Counted from the stretch's first letter, positions 24,951 to 34,040 are shown. The stretch: 64,000 bases of DNA from Pseudomonas maioricensis (GCF_022790535.1 NZ_LOHG01000014.1:60220-124219); one strand, 5' to 3'. Notes: a model not told the origin generated them from the sequence alone. A program made the numbers and translations.

Positions 24951-25214
24951 ATAAAATTCCTTTTACATAAACGCCTGCTCGGGATTGAGAGGCGACGCAG
25001 CAAAGTCTATACAGCGATTTCACCTCTGTGGCCGTCCGGAAACGCTCGGTGACGAATCAGCCGACTTGCAGCAGACCTGCGTAGCGAAGCCTCGCGTGGT
25101 AATCTTGCGCCCATCGCAAAACACACGGACTTACCGGCCAGTTAGCCCCAGAAGGGTTATCGGGTTCGCCTCCGACTTTGCCCCACTCTTCCAACGAACT
25201 TGCCTAACTATCTG

Positions 25215-27794
25215 ATGAATAAAGCAATTTCCGATTTCTCTTCACACACCCCGATGATGCAACAGTACTGGCGGCTGAAGAATCAGCATCCTGACCAGTT
25301 GATGTTCTATCGCATGGGCGATTTCTACGAAATTTTCTACGAAGATGCGAAGAAAGCCGCCAAATTGCTGGATATCACCCTGACAGCGCGGGGCCAGTCT
25401 GCCGGTCAGAGCATCCCTATGTGCGGGATTCCTTATCACGCGGCTGAAGGCTATCTGGCCAAGCTGGTCAAGCTCGGCGAGTCAGTGGTGATCTGCGAGC
25501 AGGTCGGTGATCCAGCGACCAGTAAAGGCCCGGTTGATCGACAAGTCGTGCGCATCATCACTCCCGGCACTGTCAGCGATGAGGCCCTGCTCGACGAGCG
25601 CCGCGACAATCTGATTGCTGCGGTACTGGGTGACGAACGCCTGTTCGGCCTGGCGGTGATGGACATCACCAGTGGCAATTTCAGCGTGCTCGAAATCAAG
25701 GGCTGGGAGAACCTGCTGGCTGAACTTGAGCGTATCAACCCCGTGGAGCTGCTCATCCCCGATGACTGGCCACAAGGTCTGCCTGCTGAAAAACGTCGAG
25801 GATCACGCCGCCGCGCGCCGTGGGATTTCGAGCGTGACTCGGCACTCAAAAGTCTTTGCCAGCAGTTCTCGACTCAGGACTTGAAAGGCTTTGGCTGCGA
25901 AAACCTGACCCTGGCGATCGGTGCTGCCGGTTGCCTGCTGGGCTACGCCAAAGAAACCCAGCGTACTGCCCTGCCGCACCTGCGTAGCCTGCGTCATGAG
26001 CGTCTTGACGATACGGTCATCCTCGACGGTGCCACCCGACGCAACCTCGAACTGGACACCAACCTGGCCGGTGGTCGCGACAACACCTTGCAGTCGGTGG
26101 TAGATCGCTGCCAGACCGCAATGGGTACGCGCCTTCTGACCCGCTGGTTGAATCGTCCTTTGCGCGACCTGTCGATCCTCAAGGCACGGCAATCCTCAAT
26201 CAAGTGCCTGCTTGAGCGTTATCGCTTCGAAAACCTGCAGCCACAGTTGAAGGAAATCGGCGATATCGAGCGAATCCTTGCCCGCATCGGTCTGCGCAAT
26301 GCCCGGCCACGCGACCTCGCTCGCCTGCGCGACGCCCTGAGTGCGTTGCCCGAATTGCAAACGGCAATGGCCGAACTGGAAGCGCCGCATTTGCAGCAAC
26401 TGGCCAAGGTCACCGGCGTCTATCCGGAGCTGGCCGATTTGCTGCAACGAGCCGTCATTGATAACCCGCCAGCGGTGATCCGCGACGGCGGGGTTCTTAA
26501 AACGGGTTATGACGCTGAGCTGGACGAGCTGCAGTCGCTAAGCGAAAACGCCGGGCAGTTCCTGATTGACCTTGAGGCCCGTGAAAAAGCCCGTACCGGA
26601 TTGGCCAATCTGAAAGTCGGCTACAACCGGATTCACGGCTACTTCATTGAATTGCCGAGCAAACAGGCCGAACAGGCGCCCGCAGACTACATCCGTCGGC
26701 AAACCCTGAAGGGTGCCGAGCGCTTCATAACGCCGGAACTGAAAGAGTTCGAAGACAAGGCGTTGTCAGCCAAAAGCCGGGCATTGGCTCGCGAGAAAAT
26801 GCTTTACGAAGCATTGCTTGAGGACCTGATCGGCCATCTCGCGCCGCTGCAGGACACCGCCTCGGCACTGGCCGAGCTGGATGTGCTGAGCAACCTGGCC
26901 GAACGCGCCCTGAACCTGGACCTGAACTGCCCGCAGTTCGTCGATGAGCCTTGTATGCGCATCGACCAGGGTCGGCATCCGGTCGTGGAACAGGTGCTGA
27001 CCTCGCCGTTCGTGGCCAACGATCTGGACCTTGATGACAAGACCCGAATGCTGGTCATCACCGGCCCGAACATGGGCGGTAAGTCGACCTATATGCGCCA
27101 GACCGCACTGATCGTGTTGCTGGCCCACATCGGTAGCTTCGTGCCAGCGGCAAGCTGCGAGCTGTCACTGGTGGACCGGATTTTCACTCGAATCGGCTCC
27201 AGCGATGACCTCGCAGGCGGGCGTTCGACGTTCATGGTCGAAATGAGCGAAACGGCCAACATCCTGCACAACGCCACTGATCGCAGTCTGGTGCTGATGG
27301 ACGAGGTTGGACGCGGCACCAGCACATTTGATGGGCTGTCTCTGGCATGGGCTGCGGCAGAATGTCTCGCCCAGTTACGCGCCTACACGCTGTTCGCCAC
27401 CCACTATTTCGAGCTGACCGTGCTGCAGGAAAGCGAACCGCTGGTCGCCAATGTGCACCTCAATGCGACCGAGCACAACGAGCGAATTGTGTTCCTGCAC
27501 CGGGTTCTGCCAGGGCCTGCCAGCCAGAGCTATGGCCTGGCTGTCGCCCAATTGGCGGGGGTTCCGGCGAAAGTGATTGGCCGGGCGAAGGAGCATTTAC
27601 ACCGGTTGGAGACCACCAGCCTGCCCCACGAACAGCCTCGTCCAAAACCTGGAAAACCCGCTGCGCCCCAGCAAAGCGACATGTTCGCGAGCCTGCCACA
27701 CCCGGTGCTCGAAGAGCTTTCCAGAGCCAAACTCGACGATGTCACGCCGCGTCAGGCGCTAGAGTTGTTATATGCACTGCAAACTCGCATCTAA
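25215..27794 (+). CDS. mutS: DNA mismatch repair protein MutS
   Basis: 859 residues. Recognises mismatches and small loops and starts repair with MutL. The mismatch-reading Phe-x-Glu lies in MGDFYEIFYEDA near residue 36. The ATPase Walker A GPNMGGKST is near 620 and the Walker B/D-loop DEVGRGTSTFDG near 700. Near the C terminus QQSDMFASLP fits a beta-clamp-binding QxxMF motif. ATG 25215 (MNKAISDFSSHTPMMQQYW) matches family N termini; a TTG at 25200 is in frame. No clear ribosome-binding site before either. The gene is intact, so no mutator phenotype is predicted. Confidence 0.97.
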   Translation: MNKAISDFSSHTPMMQQYWRLKNQHPDQLMFYRMGDFYEIFYEDAKKAAKLLDITLTARGQSAGQSIPMCGIPYHAAEGYLAKLVKLGESVVICEQVGDPATSKGPVDRQVVRIITPGTVSDEALLDERRDNLIAAVLGDERLFGLAVMDITSGNFSVLEIKGWENLLAELERINPVELLIPDDWPQGLPAEKRRGSRRRAPWDFERDSALKSLCQQFSTQDLKGFGCENLTLAIGAAGCLLGYAKETQRTALPHLRSLRHERLDDTVILDGATRRNLELDTNLAGGRDNTLQSVVDRCQTAMGTRLLTRWLNRPLRDLSILKARQSSIKCLLERYRFENLQPQLKEIGDIERILARIGLRNARPRDLARLRDALSALPELQTAMAELEAPHLQQLAKVTGVYPELADLLQRAVIDNPPAVIRDGGVLKTGYDAELDELQSLSENAGQFLIDLEAREKARTGLANLKVGYNRIHGYFIELPSKQAEQAPADYIRRQTLKGAERFITPELKEFEDKALSAKSRALAREKMLYEALLEDLIGHLAPLQDTASALAELDVLSNLAERALNLDLNCPQFVDEPCMRIDQGRHPVVEQVLTSPFVANDLDLDDKTRMLVITGPNMGGKSTYMRQTALIVLLAHIGSFVPAASCELSLVDRIFTRIGSSDDLAGGRSTFMVEMSETANILHNATDRSLVLMDEVGRGTSTFDGLSLAWAAAECLAQLRAYTLFATHYFELTVLQESEPLVANVHLNATEHNERIVFLHRVLPGPASQSYGLAVAQLAGVPAKVIGRAKEHLHRLETTSLPHEQPRPKPGKPAAPQQSDMFASLPHPVLEELSRAKLDDVTPRQALELLYALQTRI

Positions 27795-28041
27795 CGAGAA
27801 CCGTAACAAGCTGTTAGAATCCCGCGCGGTTTGAGACGCTGACAGCTTTTAGCCTGGCTGAGCAGCTGATCCGAGCCGCGTGAGACGTAGCGAACCCAGG
27901 GTCGAACGCCGTGCGTGCAGTCGATCTGCATTCAGCGCCGTTTACCTAATGCATGTGTTTCACACGGCGCGGGAGACTTCCCGAACCTGGCAACCCTATA
28001 CCGAAGGGCTCTGCTGTCGCCGCCTGAGGAGAGAATTAGAA

Positions 28042-28365
28042 ATGACCTTCGTCGTCACCGACAACTGCATCAAGTGCAAATACACCGACTGTGTAGAAGT
28101 CTGTCCGGTGGACTGCTTCTACGAAGGCCCGAACTTCCTGGTGATTCACCCGGATGAGTGCATTGACTGTGCGCTTTGCGAGCCTGAATGCCCCGCTCAG
28201 GCCATTTTCTCGGAGGATGAGATCCCTGCAGGGATGGAAAACTTCATCGAGCTCAACGCCGAGCTCGCGGACGTCTGGCCGAACATCACCGAGAAGAAAG
28301 ACGCCCTGGCTGACGCAGCAGAGTGGGATGGCAAAACCGGCAAGATCGCAGACCTGGAACGTTAA
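28042..28365 (+). CDS. fdxA: 7Fe (3Fe-4S/4Fe-4S) ferredoxin FdxA
   Basis: 107 residues, the usual length for FdxA of Pseudomonas and Azotobacter (FdI type). Two cluster regions: CIKCKYTDCVEVCPVDC near residue 9 and CIDCALCEPECP near 40, where the second holds a complete C-x2-C-x2-C-x3-CP [4Fe-4S] set. The acidic C-terminal half is typical of the family. Electron carrier, cytoplasmic. GAGGAGAG lies ahead of the ATG. The 247 bases before it (27795-28041) hold no gene; a promoter is likely but none was clear. Confidence 0.95.
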   Translation: MTFVVTDNCIKCKYTDCVEVCPVDCFYEGPNFLVIHPDECIDCALCEPECPAQAIFSEDEIPAGMENFIELNAELADVWPNITEKKDALADAAEWDGKTGKIADLER

Positions 28366-28385
28366 GCGTCCAGGCTGTTCAAGAG

Positions 28386-28406
28386 AGCCCCTCGCGGGGC
28401 TTTTTT
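28386..28406 (+). terminator. Rho-independent terminator after fdxA
   Basis: Stem AGCCCC/GGGGCT, loop TCGC, six Ts. It begins 20 bases after the fdxA stop and faces the rsmZ terminator. Confidence 0.9.
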
Positions 28407-28446
28407 GTGCCTGCCTGTTTATCCGGGATAATACTTTTCTCCAGAC

Positions 28447-28576
28447 GAAAAAAGGGGCGGTATGACCCGCCCACATTTTTTCCTTAATCCTTTTAATCCC
28501 TTTCATCATCCTGATGAATCGCGTCCTGCGATGTCCTTGACTGTCATCCTTGACGGCCTGCGTCCATCCGTAGACA
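28447..28576 (-). ncRNA. rsmZ: RsmZ, small RNA that sequesters RsmA/CsrA
   Basis: About 130 nt on the reverse strand between fdxA and rpoS, the position of rsmZ in other Pseudomonas. About nine GGA motifs are present. Three sit in loops of perfect hairpins: GTCA-AGGA-TGAC (28543-28554), ATCGC-AGGAC-GCGAT (28518-28532) and TTCATC-AGGAT-GATGAA (28502-28518). More GGAs lie in the single-stranded AAGGATTAAGGAAA segment. It ends in a terminator (stem 28455-28460 with 28467-28472, then six Ts). RsmZ binds RsmA/RsmE, freeing mRNAs they repress; its gene is activated by GacS/GacA. The 5' end is placed by the -10 box and by homology, so it is uncertain by a few bases. Confidence 0.93.
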
Positions 28577-28584
28577 CAGTTCTG

Positions 28585-28612
28585 ATAGTAGTGTTTTCTG
28601 CGCAGAGGGCAA
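28585..28612 (-). promoter_or_regulatory. rsmZ core promoter
   Basis: On the reverse strand: -35 TTGCCC (28607-28612), 16-base spacer, -10 TACTAT (28585-28590), start near 28576. Confidence 0.6.
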
Positions 28613-28736
28613 GTAGCCAAAATCTTTCAAGATCTCTCAGCGCATCACGGACATAAATTAAACGTCTTTCATTTCATAGGGTTAGAGAACTACTACATCC
28701 GCACAGGTCAATGTTGTGCATTGTATTTCGCAAAGG

Positions 28737-28753
28737 CTTACAGCCTGTGTAAG
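28737..28753. promoter_or_regulatory. Possible GacA-linked upstream element of rsmZ
   Basis: CTTACA-N5-TGTAAG, 161 bases upstream of the rsmZ start, about where the GacA upstream activating sequence lies in other Pseudomonas. The published consensus is TGTAAG-N6-CTTACA, so the half-sites here are in inverted order; this may be a coincidence or a variant site. The remaining gene-free bases up to the rpoS terminator show no further element. Confidence 0.35.
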
Positions 28754-28842
28754 TAATGACTGACGTCGAAAGCATCCGGATAACTTACGTATAAGCCAAA
28801 CGACGTTAATGAGCGGCGCCGAACCCGTCTTTAACTTCAGAC

Positions 28843-28876
28843 CAAAAAAAACACCCCTTAACGGAGTGTTTTTTGT
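28843..28876 (-). terminator. Rho-independent terminator after rpoS
   Basis: Stem around AACAC/GTGTT (one internal mismatch) with A- and T-runs on both sides. It lies about 45 bases downstream of the rpoS stop. Confidence 0.8.
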
Positions 28877-28920
28877 GGCGCGAAAGATAAACTTACCGTT
28901 TATCTTTGTGAACATTCACA

Positions 28921-29937
28921 TCATTGAAACAGTGATTCACTGGATAGCCCGTTCTTTTCAAGGATCTCACGCAAGCGCTTGAGGCCCTCAACCTGGATCT
29001 GTCTGACACGCTCACGAGTAAGACCGATTTCCAGCCCTACATCTTCAAGCGTACTGCTCTCATGACCACGCAAGCCGAAACGCCGTATCACGACCTCTCT
29101 CTGCTTGTCAGTCAGCTCTGAGAGCCATTGGTCGATGCTCTGTGAAAGATCATCGTCCTGCAGCAACTCACAAGGATCGGTGGGGCGATCATCGGTCAGG
29201 GTATCGAGCAATGTCTTGTCGGAGTCCGGACCGAGAGAAACATCGACAGAGGAAACGCGCTCATTCAGACCAAGCATGCGCTTGACCTCACCCACCGGCT
29301 TTTCAAGCAGGTTGGCGATTTCTTCAGGAGAGGGTTCGTGATCGAGTTTTTGCGTCAATTCACGGGCAGCCCGCAAATAGACGTTGAGTTCTTTGACGAC
29401 ATGAATAGGCAGCCGAATGGTTCGGGTCTGATTCATGATCGCACGCTCAATGGTCTGACGAATCCACCATGTTGCGTAGGTTGAGAAACGGAATCCACGT
29501 TCCGGATCGAATTTTTCGACCGCTCTGATAAGCCCGAGGTTGCCCTCTTCAATCAGGTCCAGCAACGACAACCCACGATTGACATAACGTCTGGCAATTT
29601 TCACCACCAGTCGCAAGTTGCTTTCAATCATGCGCTTACGACCAGCCGGATCACCCTTTTGCGAGAGCCTCGCAAAATGGACTTCTTCTTCCGGAGAAAG
29701 CAGCGGGGAAAACCCGATTTCATTGAGGTACAACTGGGTAGCATCAAGCGCCCGGGTGTAGTCGATATATTTGTGCTGTTTGAGCGATGTGGAGTTTTTT
29801 GCTCTGGTACGGGGCGCAGAGGCAGCAGGGGTCTGCTTCTCGTCCGCTTCAAGCTCCGATTCCAGAACGATGCCGGCCTCCATAAGGAGAACCTCATCGT
29901 CGATGTCAAACTCCGGCGCTTCTTTGCTAAGAGCCAT
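28921..29937 (-). CDS. rpoS: Stationary-phase/stress sigma factor RpoS
   Basis: 338 residues, within a few residues of other Pseudomonas RpoS. Sigma70-group core: region 2 with IESNLRLVVKIARRYVNRGL and FRFSTYATWWIRQTIERAI, region 3, and region 4 ending LTRERVRQIQVEGLKRLREI. Directs RNA polymerase to stress and stationary-phase genes, including, through Gac/Rsm, secondary metabolism. The reading frame is intact. The nlpD gene lies 101 bases upstream; in Pseudomonas and E. coli a main rpoS promoter lies within nlpD. Confidence 0.98.
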   Translation of the reverse strand: MALSKEAPEFDIDDEVLLMEAGIVLESELEADEKQTPAASAPRTRAKNSTSLKQHKYIDYTRALDATQLYLNEIGFSPLLSPEEEVHFARLSQKGDPAGRKRMIESNLRLVVKIARRYVNRGLSLLDLIEEGNLGLIRAVEKFDPERGFRFSTYATWWIRQTIERAIMNQTRTIRLPIHVVKELNVYLRAARELTQKLDHEPSPEEIANLLEKPVGEVKRMLGLNERVSSVDVSLGPDSDKTLLDTLTDDRPTDPCELLQDDDLSQSIDQWLSELTDKQREVVIRRFGLRGHESSTLEDVGLEIGLTRERVRQIQVEGLKRLREILEKNGLSSESLFQ

Positions 29938-30038
29938 TGTTATAGTCCTTTGGTGAGTTCGACCTCAAGCTCCAGCGACGCCAATTCCATGGCAACGCTT
30001 GAGCCTGTCCCTCTACGCTAGGAACAGGCTGGCAACAA

Positions 30039-30905
30039 TCAACGACGCGGCAGGAATTGCAGCGGATCTACAGGTTTGCCCTGGCGGCGAATCTCAAAAT
30101 GCAACTTCACCCGGTCAGTTCCTGTTGACCCCATCTCGGCAATCGTCTGCCCTGCCTTGACCTGTTGCCCCTCCCGTACCAACAGCCTACGGTTGTGACC
30201 GTAAGCACTGACGTAGGTATCGCTGTGTTTGATGATGACTAATTCGCCGTAGCCCCGCAAGCCACTCCCGGCGTAAACCACCGACCCATCAGACGCAGCC
30301 AAAACAGGCTGTCCCAAATCTCCAGCGATATCAATGCCTTTATTCAAACTACCGTTTGAAGAAAATTTCCCGATCAAAACGCCGTTAGACGGCCATGTCC
30401 AGCCTTTCGGAGACGGCCCGGCGGGCCCTGTTGACTCGTTCGCCGGAGGAGGAACAACCGTCACTGGCTTGGAAATAACCGTGGTTTTTACCGAGCCAGA
30501 AGGGCTGGTTGTGGTCGAAGTCGTTGTGGAAGCAACAGGTGGGCGCACACCTCCCGGCGCTGCCGCAACCGTTGAAAATGTTGAATTTGAACGGCCGTCA
30601 AAGCGAATCGTCTGACCCGGACGAATCGTATAGGGCTCTGGAATCTGGTTACGTGCCGCCAGCGCCTTGTAATCCCAGCCGTAACGGAAGGCGATGGAGA
30701 AGAGCGTGTCACCGCGACGGACAACGTATTGCCCTGTCGTCACCGTCGGACGTTGAGGCGCAGCATTGTTATTACGATCGACCACACGCACGCCACCGGA
30801 GGGCGAGCTGGAGCATCCGACCAAGAGGACACTGAGCGCAATGCCAATCACCAGCCGCTGAAAACTTGTTGAATAACTACGCTGCCGAATGACTGTGCGA
30901 CTCAC
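30039..30905 (-). CDS. nlpD: NlpD lipoprotein, LysM plus degenerate LytM domain (amidase activator)
   Basis: 288 residues. Signal with lipobox VLLVGC near residue 31. LysM peptidoglycan-binding repeat (YVVRRGDTLFSIAFRYGWDY) near residue 58; Pro/Ser/Thr-rich linker; C-terminal M23-type domain (GIDIAGDLGQPVLAASDGSV, YGELVIIKHSDTYVSAYGHN, LHFEIRRQGKPVDP). The metal-binding His of H-x3-D is Asn (NKGID), so the domain is expected to activate cell-wall amidases for daughter-cell separation rather than cut. GTG start at 30905, with GGGAGTGG a few bases upstream. Carries rpoS promoter sequence in relatives. Confidence 0.93.
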   Translation of the reverse strand: MSRTVIRQRSYSTSFQRLVIGIALSVLLVGCSSSPSGGVRVVDRNNNAAPQRPTVTTGQYVVRRGDTLFSIAFRYGWDYKALAARNQIPEPYTIRPGQTIRFDGRSNSTFSTVAAAPGGVRPPVASTTTSTTTSPSGSVKTTVISKPVTVVPPPANESTGPAGPSPKGWTWPSNGVLIGKFSSNGSLNKGIDIAGDLGQPVLAASDGSVVYAGSGLRGYGELVIIKHSDTYVSAYGHNRRLLVREGQQVKAGQTIAEMGSTGTDRVKLHFEIRRQGKPVDPLQFLPRR

Positions 30906-31097
30906 CCGCCACTCCCTTTACTGGTGACTGAATTAAAGATGCCTATTGTGCCGTAATAACGACTGGCAGCTACTGCTTAACTGTTCTGAATCAAATTGAT
31001 GCGATCAGAATAGCCGTGTCACGGGTTCATTCCAGAGACTGGCCCTTGATGCCATGAGATAGACAGGCCGCATTCCCCAGAATTCAGTGAACAGCTA

Positions 31098-31775
31098 TCA
31101 AGCCAGCGGACCATTGAGCAAAGGTACAAAGCGCACGGCGCCAAGCACATGCCGGGAGAACCCGTTTTCCTCACGCACAATCAGCATCAATTGCTGTACT
31201 TCGCCTGACCCCACCGGGATCACCAGCCGCCCTCCAGGTGCCAGTTGGTCAAGCAGCGCCTGAGGTACATCCGTTGCGACGGCGGTCACGATGATTCCGT
31301 TGTAGGGTGCCAGTGCAGGCCAACCTTCCCAACCATCACCCCAGCGGAATACCACATTACGCAGATTAAGCTCGACCAGACGTTCCTTGGCGCGATCCTG
31401 CAATACCTTGATTCGCTCAACCGAGAACACCCGCTCGACTAGTTGCGCAAGGACAGCGGTCTGGTAGCCGGAACCGGTTCCGATCTCCAGCACCTTGTCC
31501 AGAGGACCTGCCGCCAACAGCAGCTCGCTCATGCGCGCCACCATGTAAGGCTGTGAAATCGTCTGGTTGTGGCCGATCGGGAGCGCTGTATCTTCATAGG
31601 CTCGATGAGCCAGAGCTTCATCGACAAACAAATGCCGTGGCGTTTTGCGAATGACTTCCAGCACCTGCGCGTTGGAAAGCCCTTCCTCGTAAAGACGTTG
31701 AATCAGACGTTCTCGAGTCCGCTGGGAGGTCATCCCGATTCCACGACGTAACAGATCATCTTGCTCGCGAGACAT
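31098..31775 (-). CDS. pcm: Protein-L-isoaspartate O-methyltransferase
   Basis: 225 residues from 31775. Methylates isoaspartyl residues of aged proteins for repair. Motif I VLEIGTGSGYQTAVLAQL near residue 88, plus HNQTISQPYMVARM near 60, both classic. Three starts are possible: 31796, 31775 and 31733. The last (MTSQRTRERLIQRL) gives the 211-residue form annotated in P. aeruginosa. I chose 31775 since its ATG overlaps the surE TGA (TGATG) with GGAGG about 10 bases ahead. In the surE-pcm-nlpD-rpoS order usual for gammaproteobacteria. Confidence 0.93.
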   Translation of the reverse strand: MSREQDDLLRRGIGMTSQRTRERLIQRLYEEGLSNAQVLEVIRKTPRHLFVDEALAHRAYEDTALPIGHNQTISQPYMVARMSELLLAAGPLDKVLEIGTGSGYQTAVLAQLVERVFSVERIKVLQDRAKERLVELNLRNVVFRWGDGWEGWPALAPYNGIIVTAVATDVPQALLDQLAPGGRLVIPVGSGEVQQLMLIVREENGFSRHVLGAVRFVPLLNGPLA

Positions 31776-32524
31776 CAAAGAAGGCCCTCCAGCCATTTGT
31801 TCAGGCTAGCGAACCCGTCCTGGTAAGTACGATCCAGCTGCAAGGGAGTGATTGAAACATAGCCTTGCATCACTGCATGAAAGTCTGTCCCGGCGCCGCC
31901 ATCCTCAGCGTCACCTGCCGCCGCGATCCAGTAGCCGGCGCGTCCACGAGGATCGACTACCTTGATCGGCGCTGCGGCTCGCGCCCGATGCCCAAGCCGG
32001 GTCAACTGGATGCCCCGGATACGGTCAAGCGGCAGATTTGGAATATTCACGTTCAGCACTGTGCGAGGCGGCAAATCGAGCTGTTCATGAGCCTCGACCA
32101 ACACGCGCGCATAATGCGCTGCGGTGGCAAGGTTATCCGGCTGACGCGACAGAAACGAAAAGGCAAACGAAGGTTTCTCCAGGAACCGCCCCTCAAGGGC
32201 TGCGGCCACTGTCCCGGAATACAAAACGTCGTCGCCCAGATTAGCGCCCAGGTTGATCCCCGACACCACCATGTCCGGTTGCACTTCCAGCAACCCGTTC
32301 AGCCCCAGGTGCACGCAATCGGTCGGCGTGCCATTGACGCTGATGAAACCGTTCGCCAATGCATGAGGATGCAAAGGGCGGTCGAGCGTCAGCGAGCTGC
32401 TGGCGCCGCTTTTGTCTTGATCGGGGGCGATCACCACACACTCGCTGTAATCGGCCAGCGCCGCATACAAGGCGGCGAGACCGGGCGCGGCGACCCCATC
32501 ATCGTTAGAAATCAGAATACGCAT
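31775..32524 (-). CDS. surE: 5'/3'-nucleotidase SurE
   Basis: 249 residues. Metal-dependent nucleoside monophosphate phosphatase linked to stationary-phase survival. Metal site Asp-Asp in RILISNDDGVAAPG at the N terminus, NGTPTDCVHLGLNGLL near 83 and SGINLGANLGDDVLYSGTV near 100 are all intact. Its 5' end overlaps the end of truD by 13 bases and its 3' end overlaps pcm by one base, showing a tight operon. Confidence 0.97.
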   Translation of the reverse strand: MRILISNDDGVAAPGLAALYAALADYSECVVIAPDQDKSGASSSLTLDRPLHPHALANGFISVNGTPTDCVHLGLNGLLEVQPDMVVSGINLGANLGDDVLYSGTVAAALEGRFLEKPSFAFSFLSRQPDNLATAAHYARVLVEAHEQLDLPPRTVLNVNIPNLPLDRIRGIQLTRLGHRARAAAPIKVVDPRGRAGYWIAAAGDAEDGGAGTDFHAVMQGYVSITPLQLDRTYQDGFASLNKWLEGLL

Positions 32525-33570
32525 GAGCTGTCCGTCTGCCCAACCGGCGCCAGATCAACAAGTTCGCGCACCAGTACAGTGGCGAAGCATCCGGGCGGAA
32601 GGACGAATTCCAGTTGCAGAATGTCAGGCTCGGGATAATGCCACGTCAACCGCCCAATGGGCAGTCGCAGGATGCGCCGTTCGTGCTCCATTCCCGCTCT
32701 CGTCAGCCAGTCGCGCAGTGCAGACTCACGATTGGCGACGTCATTCTCCAGCGTTGCCGTGGCTCCGGAGGCTGGCGATGGGCCTTCTCCCCATTGCGGG
32801 CCAGTCGGATGCAGATCAAGAATCGCGAGTCGCGGATCATTGCACTCATCCACGCCAGCCGGAAAAAAACTACGGCTGTCGGTGAAAGCCAGCAGATCAC
32901 CGACTTGCGCAACCTGCCAGGAACCATCTGCGACACGGGCAGCAAGCACCTGATTGAAAAGATAACTGCGGGCCGTGGACAGCAACCGGGAACGCACTGC
33001 CCGCTGTTCCGGCAACGCCTGACGCATGGCGTAGCTACGCGCCTCACCCAGATTGCCACCTTGATACCCAAAGCGCTGGGCACCAAAGTAGTTGGGGATC
33101 CCCGCCTTGGCGATCGACTCAAGGCGAATGTTCAGCGCTTCCTTGTCGGCGTTCAACCGGGTCAGACGCAGGGTGAAGCCGTTTGCCGCATGAGCACCGC
33201 GCTGTAGCTTGCGCTTGTGTCGGGTGCTCTTGAGAATTTTCAGTGTTTCGTTTTCTGCCGAGCTCAAATCAGGGTCGGCCTTGCCCGGCAACTGGATGCT
33301 GAACCACTGCCGGGTCAACGCCTGACGATCCTTGAGGCCGGCATAGCTGACAGTCCTGAGCTGTACGCCAGCAGCACGGGCCAGGCGACGGGCTGCCTCT
33401 TCAGTGTTGAGGCCGCGTTTTTCGACCCACAACCAGAGGTGCTCACCGTCGCCGGACAACGGGATATCAAGGACTTCGTCGACCTGAAAATCTTCGGCAG
33501 TCTCTTTGAGCACCGCACTCCCCAGCGGCGGACCATACGCTTGCGGACCGAGCAGTTCTACTTCGGTCAT
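32512..33570 (-). CDS. truD: tRNA pseudouridine(13) synthase TruD
   Basis: 352 residues. Makes pseudouridine at position 13 of tRNA-Glu. The catalytic Asp is in VSYAGLKDRQALTRQWFS near residue 82 (GLKDR), and the family text FGAQRFGYQGGN and FNQVLAARV is present. Its ATG overlaps the ispF stop (ATGA). Operon ispF-truD-surE-pcm-nlpD. Confidence 0.96.
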   Translation of the reverse strand: MTEVELLGPQAYGPPLGSAVLKETAEDFQVDEVLDIPLSGDGEHLWLWVEKRGLNTEEAARRLARAAGVQLRTVSYAGLKDRQALTRQWFSIQLPGKADPDLSSAENETLKILKSTRHKRKLQRGAHAANGFTLRLTRLNADKEALNIRLESIAKAGIPNYFGAQRFGYQGGNLGEARSYAMRQALPEQRAVRSRLLSTARSYLFNQVLAARVADGSWQVAQVGDLLAFTDSRSFFPAGVDECNDPRLAILDLHPTGPQWGEGPSPASGATATLENDVANRESALRDWLTRAGMEHERRILRLPIGRLTWHYPEPDILQLEFVLPPGCFATVLVRELVDLAPVGQTDSSCVF

Positions 33571-34040
33571 GCGGACAGCAACAGCGCGACGGCGTGAACC
33601 GCGATGCCTTCTTCGCGACCGGCAAAGCCAAGCTTTTCAGTCGTGGTGGCCTTGACGTTTACCTGATCCAGATCGATCTGGAGATCCTCGGCGATCAATG
33701 CACGCATGGATTCGATGTGGGGAGCCATTTTGGGCGCCTGAGCGACAATCGTTGCGTCTACGTTGCCGACTTTCCAGCCTTTGCCCCGCACCAGACTCAA
33801 TACGTGGCGCAACAGCGCACGGCTGTCAGCACCTTTGAACTGCGGATCGGTGTCAGGGAAATGCTTGCCGATATCACCCAGCGCTGCGGCGCCGAGCAGT
33901 GCATCGCTCAAGGCGTGCAACAGTACATCGCCATCGGAATGGGCAAGCAGACCGAAACGGTGCGCGATGCGCACGCCACCCAAGGTGATGAAATCGCCTT
34001 CAGCGAAACGGTGCACATCATAGCCATGGCCAATACGCAT
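33567..34040 (-). CDS. ispF: 2-C-methyl-D-erythritol 2,4-cyclodiphosphate synthase IspF
   Basis: 157 residues. Fifth step of the MEP isoprenoid route. Zn ligands in GYDVHRFAEG (D8, H10) and ARHRF/HSDGDVLLHALSDALLG, with DIGKHFPDTD, all present. First gene of the ispF-truD-surE run, separated from its pathway partner ispD by the formaldehyde genes. Confidence 0.97.
   Translation of the reverse strand: MRIGHGYDVHRFAEGDFITLGGVRIAHRFGLLAHSDGDVLLHALSDALLGAAALGDIGKHFPDTDPQFKGADSRALLRHVLSLVRGKGWKVGNVDATIVAQAPKMAPHIESMRALIAEDLQIDLDQVNVKATTTEKLGFAGREEGIAVHAVALLLSA

Noticed and set aside
24710..25003. 97-residue reverse-strand frame overlapping the pncC upstream region
   Set aside because: It is in a different frame from the 43-residue ORF, which has the better ribosome-binding site, and it overlaps the start of pncC.
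27808..27851. AAGCTGT...ACAGCTT dyad after mutS considered as a terminator
   Set aside because: The loop would be nearly 30 bases and the T-run is short, so it is not convincing as an intrinsic terminator.
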